Shown here: in pieces, positions 7,725-14,718 of the stretch
Layout: each line of letters begins with the position of its first letter
Position numbering within the stretch: the stretch's first letter is position 1
Translations under genes and position numbers: made by a program
NCBI GenBank assembly: GCA_045544835.1
Contig: JAZPZS010000082.1
Coordinates: forward strand, 1 to 31,383
Source of the DNA: UBA1189 sp045544835
GTDB taxonomy: Bacteria > Bacteroidota > Bacteroidia > Bacteroidales > Bacteroidaceae
DNA: 31,383 nucleotides
Direction of reading: 5' to 3'
Notes under the pieces: model-generated
Seen by the model: the letters and a program-made list of their open reading frames with translations, nothing else
Told to the model about the DNA's origin: nothing
Database searches by the model: none

Positions 7725-7877
7725 ATTTGCGAGGATTTTTTTCGCCTTTTTTTGATGTTTTTTCATTTTCTTGCCTTTCTTCCGTTGTTTTGAGGCATTG
7801 TTATCCCTTAAGATTAGCACAATAAACGGCTTTTGGCATAAATAAAAACTACTCGTCGGGTTATTTATTCGTTCGCT

Positions 7878-7913
7878 TTTGTCATTAAAATACGAAAATT
7901 TTCCTTATTTTTG
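7878..7913 (+). promoter_or_regulatory. Promoter of rfbC-ugd
   Basis: TATTTTTG at 7906-7913 is a perfect -7 box 25 bases before the rfbC ATG. The nearest TTTG (7878-7881) is 24 bases upstream of it, longer than the usual 19-21, so the -33 assignment is uncertain. Confidence 0.6.
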
Positions 7914-7938
7914 CATCCTATATAATAAAGGTATAGCT

Positions 7939-8487
7939 ATGGAATATATATCAACTGCGATCGAGGGCGTCTACCTCATCAAGCCGCGCGTGTTCAATGA
8001 TGCCCGTGGCTACTTCATGGAGGCGTTCAAGCAGGAGGAGTTCGATGCTAATGTCTATCCCGTGAAGTTCGTGCAGGACAATGAGTCGATGTCGTCGTAT
8101 GGCGTGCTGCGCGGGCTGCACTATCAGAAGGGCGAGTGGAGCCAGGCCAAGCTGGTGCGCGTCATCAAGGGGCGCGTGCTTGATGTGGCGGTCGACATGC
8201 GTCGGTCATCTCCCACCTTCGGCAAGTACGTGATGGCCGAGCTGAGCGACGAGAACAAGATGCAGTTCTTCATCCCCCGCGGTTTTGCCCACGGTTTTCT
8301 CGTGCTGAGCGACGAGGCGGTGTTCACCTATAAGGTCGACAATGCGTATGCCCCGCAAGCCGAGGCATCGGTGCTCTTCTCCGATGAGCAGATTGGCATT
8401 GAATGGCCCATCGAAGCCAAGGACATGATACTCTCGCCCAAGGATCTGGCCGCCGTGCCTTTTGGTGAAGCTGAATATTTTGATTGA
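7939..8487 (+). CDS. rfbC: dTDP-4-dehydrorhamnose 3,5-epimerase
   Basis: A 182-residue cupin enzyme. The start at ATG 7939 is chosen because the upstream in-frame extension contains the -7 promoter box. Signatures: QDNESMSSYGVLRGLHYQ near residues 43-60 with the catalytic His, KLVRVIKGRVLDVAVDMR, FFIPRGFAHGFLVLSD with the second His, and TYKVDNAYAP. It epimerises dTDP-4-keto-6-deoxyglucose at C3 and C5 on the way to dTDP-L-rhamnose, a precursor of surface polysaccharides. rfbA, rfbB and rfbD are not in the window. ugd follows after 9 bases, so the two are an operon for nucleotide-sugar supply. Confidence 0.93.
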   Translation: MEYISTAIEGVYLIKPRVFNDARGYFMEAFKQEEFDANVYPVKFVQDNESMSSYGVLRGLHYQKGEWSQAKLVRVIKGRVLDVAVDMRRSSPTFGKYVMAELSDENKMQFFIPRGFAHGFLVLSDEAVFTYKVDNAYAPQAEASVLFSDEQIGIEWPIEAKDMILSPKDLAAVPFGEAEYFD

Positions 8488-8496
8488 TAAAGCACT

Positions 8497-9813
8497 ATGA
8501 AGATAGCAATTGTAGGAACCGGATATGTAGGTCTTGTCACAGGCACCTGCTTTGCCGAGATTGGCGTGGATGTCACCTGTGTGGATGTCGACAAGCAGAA
8601 GATCGATAATCTCAACCGGGGCATCATTCCCATTTACGAGCCTGGCCTCGAGGAGCTCGTCACCCGCAATGCCAATGCCGGGCGTCTCACCTTCACCACG
8701 TCGCTCGAGAGTTGTCTCGACGATGTAGAGGTGGTGTTCTCCGCCGTAGGTACTCCTCCCGATGAGGATGGCAATGCCGACCTCAAGTATGTGTTGCAGG
8801 TGGCCAAGACCATCGGCGAGCACATGAACAACTACGTGCTTGTAGTCACCAAGAGCACCGTACCCGTGGGCACAGCCCGCAAGGTGCGCGAGACCATCCA
8901 GGCTGAGCTTGACAAGCGTGGCCTGCAGATTGAGTTCGATGTGGCCTCCAATCCCGAATTCCTCAAGGAGGGCAATGCCGTAGACGACTTCATGAGCCCC
9001 GACCGCGTGGTGGTGGGCGTAGAGTCTGAACGTGCCAAGAAGGTGATGACCCGCCTCTACAAGCCCTTCCTCATCAACAACTTCCGCGTCATGTTCATGG
9101 ACATCCCCTCGGCAGAGATGACCAAGTATGCTGCCAACTCGATGCTTGCCACCCGCATCAGCTTTATGAATGATATCGCCAACCTGTGCGAGCTCGTCGG
9201 CGCCGATGTCAACATGGTGCGTGCCGGCATAGGATCCGACACCCGCATCGGCCGCAAGTTCCTCTACCCAGGCTGTGGCTATGGCGGTTCGTGCTTCCCC
9301 AAGGATGTGAAGGCACTCATCCGCACTGCCGAGCAGAATGGCTATACCATGCGCGTGCTCAATGCCGTGGAGGAGGTCAACGAACGTCAGAAAAGTATCC
9401 TTTTCGAGAAGCTCACCCGCCTCTTCGATGGCGACCTTGAGGGCAAGACCATCGCACTCTGGGGGCTCTCGTTTAAGCCCGGCACCGATGACATGCGCGA
9501 GGCTACCTCACTGGTGATGATCGAGAAGATGCGTGCCGCAGGCTGCAATATCCGTGTCTACGACCCCGTGGCTATGGACGAGTGCCGCCGTAGGATAGGG
9601 GATACCGTCTACTATGCCACCGACATGTACGATGCCTTGGTCGATGCCGATGCCATGATACTGGTGACCGAGTGGAAGGAGTTTCGCTTACCCTCGTGGA
9701 GCGTAATACGCAAGACAATGAAGCAACACCACATCATTGATGGCCGCAACATCTATGATGCCGACGAACTCAAGGAGGCCGGATTCAGCTACACCTGCAT
9801 CGGAAAGAGATAA
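8497..9813 (+). CDS. ugd: UDP-glucose 6-dehydrogenase
   Basis: A 438-residue enzyme of the UDP-glucose/GDP-mannose dehydrogenase family. The N-terminal Rossmann motif is IVGTGYVGLVTG, with SAVGTPPDEDG in the NAD domain and TKSTVPVGTA after it. The catalytic cysteine is in GYGGSCFPKD (Cys266). The C-terminal UDP-binding domain has LWGLSFKPGTDDMREA and RVYDPVAMDE. It oxidises UDP-glucose twice with NAD to UDP-glucuronate, used in capsule or lipopolysaccharide. It follows rfbC by 9 bases and is closed by the strong terminator at 9844-9873, so the operon has two genes. The gene is GC-rich compared with the defence operon further on. Confidence 0.95.
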   Translation: MKIAIVGTGYVGLVTGTCFAEIGVDVTCVDVDKQKIDNLNRGIIPIYEPGLEELVTRNANAGRLTFTTSLESCLDDVEVVFSAVGTPPDEDGNADLKYVLQVAKTIGEHMNNYVLVVTKSTVPVGTARKVRETIQAELDKRGLQIEFDVASNPEFLKEGNAVDDFMSPDRVVVGVESERAKKVMTRLYKPFLINNFRVMFMDIPSAEMTKYAANSMLATRISFMNDIANLCELVGADVNMVRAGIGSDTRIGRKFLYPGCGYGGSCFPKDVKALIRTAEQNGYTMRVLNAVEEVNERQKSILFEKLTRLFDGDLEGKTIALWGLSFKPGTDDMREATSLVMIEKMRAAGCNIRVYDPVAMDECRRRIGDTVYYATDMYDALVDADAMILVTEWKEFRLPSWSVIRKTMKQHHIIDGRNIYDADELKEAGFSYTCIGKR

Positions 9814-9843
9814 GAGATACATACTGTCGCCTGTCAGCACTGT

Positions 9844-9873
9844 AAGCGGTGAGAGGGAGCTCTCACCGCTTTT
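9844..9873 (+). terminator. Intrinsic terminator after ugd
   Basis: AAGCGGTGAGAG (9844-9855), loop GGAG, then CTCTCACCGCTT (9860-9871) and further T residues. A perfect 12-bp stem. Confidence 0.92.
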
Positions 9874-9905
9874 CATATATCATGCAATAATCCCTGCAAG
9901 GTGAG

Positions 9906-10041
9906 AAAAGTTTATTTTTGGGATGGCGGTAGCAAAAGAGAGGATGGGCTATTGTACAATTTTCCGATGGGAAACTGTACAAAAGCACAAGGCTTTCGTT
10001 ATTGTTAACCTCTGCCACTGCCACCCCAAAATAAACTTTTT
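9906..10041. repeat. 136-bp imperfect inverted-repeat element (MITE-like)
   Basis: The left arm AAAAGTTTATTTT, GGG, TGGC (9906-9933) matches the reverse complement of 10014-10041 over about 28 bases with four mismatches and one gap. Nested inside, TTGTACA (9952-9958) and TGTACAA (9976-9982) enclose TTTTCC and GGGAAA, giving a second hairpin. There is no ORF inside. The form fits a non-autonomous miniature element or a folded RNA. No clear target-site duplication is seen. Confidence 0.6.
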
Positions 10042-10078
10042 ACTCCTGAATGTAGACAGAATGGGGAGTCTTGAAAAA

Positions 10079-10166
10079 AAATCGCACCTGGGATTACGCT
10101 AAATCGCACTTGCCTTTCTGTGCAATCGCATATGCGTTTTTCTGAAAAGGGACATGCGATTTTAAT
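10079..10166. repeat. 22-bp-period repeat array A (AATCGCA)
   Basis: AAATCGCAC begins at 10079 and 10101, and CAATCGCA at 10123: exact 22-base steps. A fourth step carries the motif inverted, ATGCGATTTT. Only the first 8 or so bases of each unit are conserved. Confidence 0.6.
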
Positions 10167-10235
10167 TGTTTCAGGCTCGAAAACGGCTTTTTCAGGTGCA
10201 TCAAGCACCTATTTCAGTATATAATGATTTGCATT

Positions 10236-10507
10236 TACCCCTTGGCATTGGCATGGTGAAATTGTTTGTAAATCGCTGACTTTCATCATGTAATACTGCT
10301 GCCAACCCCACCTGTTACCCCTTGGCAAGGGAAATCATCCGCTCCATAACTTCCAATTATTAAATTACAGTTTTCAATTCACATGCCAAGGGGTTGCCAA
10401 GGGGGTATGGACGTGGATTATTGTACGCGCGACGTGTTGTAACTCGCAGATTTTTAATTGTTAATTGTGACTTGTCAATTGTCAATTGATTTCCCTGCCA
10501 AGGGGTA
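10236..10507. repeat. Five copies of TACCCCTTGGCA in both orientations
   Basis: TACCCCTTGGCA occurs at 10236-10247 and 10316-10327. The inverted form TGCCAAGGGG occurs at 10384-10393 and 10395-10404 as an 11-bp tandem, and at 10496-10507 with the full TGCCAAGGGGTA. A perfect 12-mer in both orientations inside 270 bases suggests protein-binding sites or long-range hairpins. Confidence 0.7.
10456..10490. repeat. AATTGTC-type heptamer array
   Basis: Five consecutive 7-base units: AATTGTT, AATTGTG, ACTTGTC, AATTGTC, AATTGAT. It is the same heptamer family that is inserted twice in metH at 27596-27715 and 27953-27984. Confidence 0.75.
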
Positions 10508-10534
10508 GATGAGAAATCCTTATTATAAAGATTT

Positions 10535-10600
10535 ATTCAATGGAATCATTACAAGCATTCAATGAAATCATTGCAAACATTCAATGGAATTGGTACATGC
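10535..10600. repeat. 22-bp tandem repeat array B (ATTCAATGGAAT), three units
   Basis: Units begin at 10535, 10557 and 10579, each exactly 22 bases, and start ATTCAATGGAATCATT, ATTCAATGAAATCATT and ATTCAATGGAATTGGT. There is no spacer, so it is not a CRISPR array. Confidence 0.85.
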
Positions 10601-10607
10601 ATGTACC
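10592..10607. other. Perfect 16-bp palindrome
   Basis: GGTACATG followed directly by CATGTACC. It overlaps the last unit of array B. A likely dimer-binding site or cruciform; no gene start is nearby. Confidence 0.7.
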
Positions 10608-10613
10608 GCGCGA

Positions 10614-10651
10614 AACGCAAGGCTCCGGCAAATCCATCAGAGCCTTTCGTT
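10614..10651. other. 12-bp inverted repeat (hairpin)
   Basis: AACGCAAGGCTC (10614-10625) and GAGCCTTTCGTT (10640-10651) pair with one mismatch around a 14-base loop. An A-run follows, so it could end a minus-strand or plus-strand transcript only weakly. Confidence 0.5.
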
Positions 10652-10660
10652 AGAAAAAAT

Positions 10661-10704
10661 CTCTTTGTCTGATTTCCGAATTCTCTTTGTCTGATTTTAC
10701 GACT
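10661..10704. repeat. 22-bp repeat array C (CTCTTTGTCTGATTT), two units
   Basis: CTCTTTGTCTGATTT is repeated exactly at 10661-10675 and 10683-10697, a 22-base step as in arrays A and B but with an unrelated sequence. Confidence 0.75.
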
Positions 10705-10761
10705 TGCAGCGTATTCCTGTAGTTTCTTGATTTAGGTTGTCAGTTTAGACTCTCTCTTATT

Positions 10762-10791
10762 GTAGGTGCAGCAGCTAATGGCTACACCTAC
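10762..10791. other. 11-bp inverted repeat (hairpin)
   Basis: GTAGGTGCAGC (10762-10772) and GCTACACCTAC (10781-10791) pair with one mismatch and an 8-base loop. Confidence 0.5.
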
Positions 10792-10890
10792 TTCGCTGGA
10801 TTATTACACTTGAGAAAAATTATAGTTTCCCTTTAATTAGTGTCGGTATCGGTATTTAACCCATAACGAATTGTGTTGCAATAAGATGTC

Positions 10891-10920
10891 GACCGATACC
10901 CCCGTTGCGGGGTATCGGTC
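10891..10920. repeat. Hairpin 1 of a covarying pair (GACCGATACCCC)
   Basis: GACCGATACCCC and GGGGTATCGGTC form a perfect 12-bp stem with a 6-base loop. It is related to the next hairpin by a paired base change. Confidence 0.75.
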
Positions 10921-10932
10921 GTAAATGAAAGA

Positions 10933-10967
10933 GCCACCGACACCCCACAACTGGGGTGTCGGTCGGC
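10933..10967. repeat. Hairpin 2 of a covarying pair (ACCGACACCCC)
   Basis: ACCGACACCCC (10936-10946) and GGGGTGTCGGT (10953-10963) form a perfect 11-bp stem, extended by GCC/GGC after a bulge. Compared with hairpin 1, one T-A pair is replaced by C-G on both arms. Single half-sites are nearby: GTGTCGGTATCGGTA near 10840 and CTACCGACACC near 11000. Confidence 0.75.
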
Positions 10968-11089
10968 AAACAGCAGTAATGCAGCTCATTACATCCAACT
11001 ACCGACACCTTGACTCAAAACAGCAAAACACCTCTTTTTATATAAAATCCCTTAACCCATACCCTTAACCTGCAGCTCCGCTGCATAAT

Positions 11090-11118
11090 TTTCGTTATCG
11101 TACACGCTAAGCATGTCC
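11090..11118 (+). repeat. Left copy of the 29-bp inverted repeat flanking the defence operon
   Basis: TTTCGTTATCGTACACGCT followed by AAGCATGTCC. The reverse complement of 21763-21791 is identical except at three positions (26/29). The sequence overlaps the stop codon of the 71-residue ORF and is preceded by a TGCAGC/GCTGCA hairpin. Confidence 0.8.
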
Positions 11119-11322
11119 CGCAAAGCAGTCCACCACACACGTCCCTTCCACATCGGCCTGCCCCATCTCCACCATATGGATGGCAGCGAGCTCAGCCTCC
11201 TCGGGCGACGATGCTGCAATCTGCAGCACCACCGTTTCACCGAGGTCTGTGGTTATTTGTACGTCGTAGAAGGGCATGTATGAAGATACTCTAATTGGTG
11301 GGAGATTATTATCTTTATTCAT
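11107..11322 (-). CDS. Small hypothetical protein at the end of the defence operon
   Basis: A 71-residue ORF whose ATG at 11322 lies 9 bases after the hsdR stop, so it is the last gene of the operon. The core FYDVQITTDLGETVVLQIAA, then SSPEEAELAAIHMVEMG and VDCF, suggests a small beta-beta-alpha-beta fold. It resembles in pattern the DpnD/PcfM-type small proteins, but that is a weak impression. There is no signal peptide or membrane segment. The second half is clearly more GC-rich than hsdR. Its stop codon lies inside the left flanking inverted repeat. Function unknown. Confidence 0.5.
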   Translation of the reverse strand: MNKDNNLPPIRVSSYMPFYDVQITTDLGETVVLQIAASSPEEAELAAIHMVEMGQADVEGTCVVDCFAGHA

Positions 11323-11331
11323 ACTTTACAG

Positions 11332-14300
11332 CTAGTTGTTATCAAGATTATAATCCATGTCCCGTTCTGCAGCCATACCATGGTTTTGCGACTCCTTTAT
11401 ACGGCTTGCTTCACGCACCATTGGTGTGTATGCCTTAATAATGCGTTGCCAATCCATAATAGACATACCGTAGTAACGTTCACCAAACAATGTCATTACT
11501 TCGAGTTGCAGCTCACTATCAGGAGTGGATGCATCCATTATCAAACGATTATAAATATGATTACGTACATCTCTGTCATCTTCGATATATTCCAGTTTAC
11601 CATTGCTGAATGTATATACTTCTGTTGTATCACCCAACATCTTCATGATGACTGTACGGAACCCATCCTTGAATCCTTCATTTTGATAACTCTTGTACAG
11701 CGACATATCACTTTGACGCATTTTTCTTACCGCATTGTCAATAATCCTGTTCATAGCAGTATTTACAGCCTGTTGGTCAGGGTTACCTATTACCAATTCT
11801 TGATAGTCTTTATCCTGGGCTACTGTTTTTGCCACTTTCAAGAACTTGGCCTTCTGCTCGTCAGGTGTAGCATCCCATCCATCAAAGTATTTATTATTAA
11901 ACTCTGTAAGGATTACATCAAGTGGGTCTTTTCCTTCGTCATTACCACCACTTACCATTACAGGTTTGTTAGGATCCAATACAGTTTCATCTGCATCCAA
12001 GTCAATCGTTTCGTTCAATGCAGTACGTCGCAAACCATAGGTATTCAGGTCAACAACATCGAAAAGTTCTTTAATGTCTTCTCCTTTTGAATCCACATAA
12101 AGATCAGGGATTAAATACCGGAGATACCAAAACAACTTTTCCCATTCTGCCACTTCATAGTCAAGAATAGCAGCAACACGTGAATATATTCGTACAAATT
12201 GCTTGCATTTCATCTTGAAATCCACTTTGCCGTTTTCGGCCCATTCAATCTCATTATTGAATCGTTGTGCAGCTTCGTCCAATATAGGAGCCCAGCGGTC
12301 GGCATCTGCATGGTGAAAATACAGATCTGCAAATGCATCCACCTCTTCCTTCTCAAACACGCCAAATTGCAACAAGGTGGTTCTCAGTTGATGAAGTACA
12401 TTGACATCTGTTGCTCCCGATAGTGTAGTTACGGTAAAGAATTGGTTGAAAGCCTCCTTCATACCCTCTGCAGTATTGTAGAAATCCAAGATAAAGAGGT
12501 CTTCGCTCAGCTTACCCAGGTCTGGTGCTGCACGGTTCAGTCGCGATAAAGTCTGTACCGCCAATACGCCATCCAATGGTTTGTCAATATACATCGCACA
12601 CAGTTTGGGTTGGTCAAATCCCGTCAAGTATTTGTTGGCCACTACCAATATGCGATTTTCATCTTTCTCAAACTCATCGGCAGTTTGTGATTCGGGGAAT
12701 CCATTCAAACCAGCCTCAGTGTACTCCTTGCCATCTATTTCTTTAGTTCCTGAGAAGGCTATCAGTATATTGTATGGCAGGTTCTTGTCGCTCGCTATCT
12801 TTTGTAATGCTGTATAATAGTGTATAGCACACTCTATATCTTTGGTTACAATCATAGCCTTGGCCTTTCCATTGAGCTTGTGATTACGATATACCTTGGC
12901 ATCGAAATGGTTGAGCATGATATCGGCTTTTGCAGCTATGGTCTTTGGCTCTCGCTCTACCAGTTTGCGTAGCAGTTTTTGTGCCTTCTTATTATTATAC
13001 TGAGGATTATCCTCTATGCTTTTTGTCAGTTCGTAGTAGCTCTTGTATGTCGTATAGTTGGTCAATACATGCAATATGAATCCCTCTTCTATAGCTTGCT
13101 TCATACTATACAGATGATAGGGATAATATTTCCCTGTGGTTTCATCTTTAGTGCCGAAACGCTCGAGAGTTTCTTTCTTGGGTGTAGCAGTGAATGCAAA
13201 ATAGGAGCAATTGCTACTCATCTTGCGCTCTTTCATCAGTTTCATGATAAGGTCATTGGTCTCATCGCTGCTATCACCACCTTTCTGCACAGCAACATTT
13301 AATTTGTCGGCAGCAATACCCGATTGCGAGCTATGTGCCTCGTCAATTACGATAGCAAAGTTACGATTGCTCACGTTGCTTATCACATCACACATGAAAG
13401 GAAATTTTTGAATTGTGGTGATAATAATACGCTTTCCATCCTCTATATGCTGTCGTAGTCCTGTGCGGTTTTGATTATTGCCACTGTCGGCACAGTCGGC
13501 ATGAGCAATTATTTTCTCGCTCTGCCCGAAAGCTCTGATATTCTCTGTTATCTGCTTGTCGAGCAACTTACGGTCGGTTACCACAATTACAGAGTTGAAC
13601 AATGGCACATCTGTACCCTTGGCACGTACGGCATGTTCGGTATCTGGGCATGTTTTAATCAACTTAAATGCCAGCCATGTCAGCGAATTTGACTTACCCG
13701 AACCTGCTGAATGTTCTACCAGATAGGTTTTACCCACACCAGTGCCTGCCACATCGGCAACCAATGTGTTGACCACATCCAACTGGTGATAACGAGGGAA
13801 TATCAGTTTCTTTACATTCTTCATTATGTGAGGAACCTTCTTCTTCGTCTTGGCCTCTCCATAATCAAAAAGCACATAGTTCATGATAATTTCGGCTACC
13901 ATGTCCTTCTGTAGGATCTGCTCCCATAAGTATGCCGTCTTGTATCCTCCATCAGGATTGACAGGATTTCCGGCACCTTGTCCACCAGGCAACCCCTTAT
14001 TGAAAGGCATGAAATAGGTCTTCTCCAATGCTAACTTGGTAGTGAAGAACACCTCATTCTTATCTACCACAAAGTGAGCCAAGCAACGACCAAAACTCAG
14101 CAATACATCTTTAGGGTTACGCATTGCTGATTTGTATTGCTCTATGCCATCCTTACGTGCCGTCTGGTGTGTCCAAGGATTTTTCAGTTCGAAGGTAAAC
14201 AGAGGTATACCGTTCACAAACAATGCCATATCCAACTCTTCGCCCGGATGCAATATTGAGAATGTCTGTTGGCGAGTTAGTGAGAATTGGTTCTGTCGGT

Positions 14301-14709
14301 ATTTATCCCACGACGCTTTACTATCGGCTGGCGATGGCTTGGGATAGAATAGGGTGAGTTTCAAGTTTTGTACTTCTACCGCATTCTTCAATACATGAAT
14401 CACGCCGAATGTCTCTATATTCTTTGCTATTTGTCGTGTGACCTCGGTTTTCAAGTCTGCTCCTACATACTTGGCCAATTCCTCTTGTTGGGTAGATTCC
14501 AAGAACGACCACAAGCGGCGGGTATCCAACGCTAACTTCTTGTCCATATCCTTGGGTACTCCCCAATAATACTGACGTTCATCTGGACGTTGGGCATCCA
14601 CTTCTGTACACCCTGCAGCTTTACGTTCTTCAAGTGTAGTCCCTACGAGCGCTTTTTCTATCAGATGCTCAAAAGCCTGTTCGTTGGTTTTGTTGGAATA
14701 TATATACAT
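11332..14709 (-). CDS. hsdR: Type I restriction enzyme, R (endonuclease/translocase) subunit
   Basis: A 1125-residue protein of normal HsdR length. The N-terminal PD-(D/E)xK nuclease shows ELDMALFVNG (Asp160) and FTFELKNPW (Glu174, Lys176). The superfamily 2 translocase motors follow: Walker A SAGSGKS at 334-340, VVTDRKLLDKQ, DEAH at 456-459 in FAIVIDEAHSSQSG, FAFTATPKK, and a late motif VI TLSRLNRAAPDLGK. The helical C-terminal part would bind the M2S core. No frameshift is seen and all catalytic motifs are intact, so the enzyme should be active. It starts 9 bases after the ApeA-like gene and is far from hsdM and hsdS, separated from them by two non-RM genes. Confidence 0.95.
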   Translation of the reverse strand: MYIYSNKTNEQAFEHLIEKALVGTTLEERKAAGCTEVDAQRPDERQYYWGVPKDMDKKLALDTRRLWSFLESTQQEELAKYVGADLKTEVTRQIAKNIETFGVIHVLKNAVEVQNLKLTLFYPKPSPADSKASWDKYRQNQFSLTRQQTFSILHPGEELDMALFVNGIPLFTFELKNPWTHQTARKDGIEQYKSAMRNPKDVLLSFGRCLAHFVVDKNEVFFTTKLALEKTYFMPFNKGLPGGQGAGNPVNPDGGYKTAYLWEQILQKDMVAEIIMNYVLFDYGEAKTKKKVPHIMKNVKKLIFPRYHQLDVVNTLVADVAGTGVGKTYLVEHSAGSGKSNSLTWLAFKLIKTCPDTEHAVRAKGTDVPLFNSVIVVTDRKLLDKQITENIRAFGQSEKIIAHADCADSGNNQNRTGLRQHIEDGKRIIITTIQKFPFMCDVISNVSNRNFAIVIDEAHSSQSGIAADKLNVAVQKGGDSSDETNDLIMKLMKERKMSSNCSYFAFTATPKKETLERFGTKDETTGKYYPYHLYSMKQAIEEGFILHVLTNYTTYKSYYELTKSIEDNPQYNNKKAQKLLRKLVEREPKTIAAKADIMLNHFDAKVYRNHKLNGKAKAMIVTKDIECAIHYYTALQKIASDKNLPYNILIAFSGTKEIDGKEYTEAGLNGFPESQTADEFEKDENRILVVANKYLTGFDQPKLCAMYIDKPLDGVLAVQTLSRLNRAAPDLGKLSEDLFILDFYNTAEGMKEAFNQFFTVTTLSGATDVNVLHQLRTTLLQFGVFEKEEVDAFADLYFHHADADRWAPILDEAAQRFNNEIEWAENGKVDFKMKCKQFVRIYSRVAAILDYEVAEWEKLFWYLRYLIPDLYVDSKGEDIKELFDVVDLNTYGLRRTALNETIDLDADETVLDPNKPVMVSGGNDEGKDPLDVILTEFNNKYFDGWDATPDEQKAKFLKVAKTVAQDKDYQELVIGNPDQQAVNTAMNRIIDNAVRKMRQSDMSLYKSYQNEGFKDGFRTVIMKMLGDTTEVYTFSNGKLEYIEDDRDVRNHIYNRLIMDASTPDSELQLEVMTLFGERYYGMSIMDWQRIIKAYTPMVREASRIKESQNHGMAAERDMDYNLDNN

Positions 14710-14718
14710 AACTTTATC

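Larger units (their letters stand above)
9874..11106. other. 1.2-kb non-coding region dense in short repeats and hairpins
   Basis: The region lies between the ugd terminator and the end of the minus-strand defence operon. No ORF in it looks like a gene. The only one of note, 67 codons at 10005-10208 minus, runs through an inverted repeat and a 22-bp array. The content is a chain of short repeat modules: a 136-bp inverted-repeat element, three unrelated arrays with a 22-bp period, five copies of a TGCCAAGGGG motif, a 7-mer array, a perfect palindrome and several hairpins. They are listed separately. It could be a remnant of a mobile element, a cluster of protein-binding sites, or a sink for small repeats between convergent operons. 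Confidence 0.7.

Noticed and set aside
8206..8823. 205-codon ORF on the minus strand opposite rfbC and ugd
   Set aside because: It is antisense to two well-supported genes and has no domain of its own.
10014..10024. Cobalamin riboswitch (B12-box-like GCCACTG)
   Set aside because: The other conserved parts of the riboswitch are missing, it is part of an inverted repeat, and no B12 gene follows; metH is 17 kb away.
10005..10208. 67-codon ORF on the minus strand after ugd
   Set aside because: It is made of an inverted-repeat arm and a 22-bp array and has no protein-like pattern.
10535..10600. A short CRISPR array
   Set aside because: The 22-bp units follow one another without spacers, and there are no cas genes in the window.
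11052..11240. 62-codon ORF in another frame over the end of the 71-residue gene
   Set aside because: It is arginine- and tryptophan-rich, overlaps the better ORF and runs into the flanking inverted repeat.
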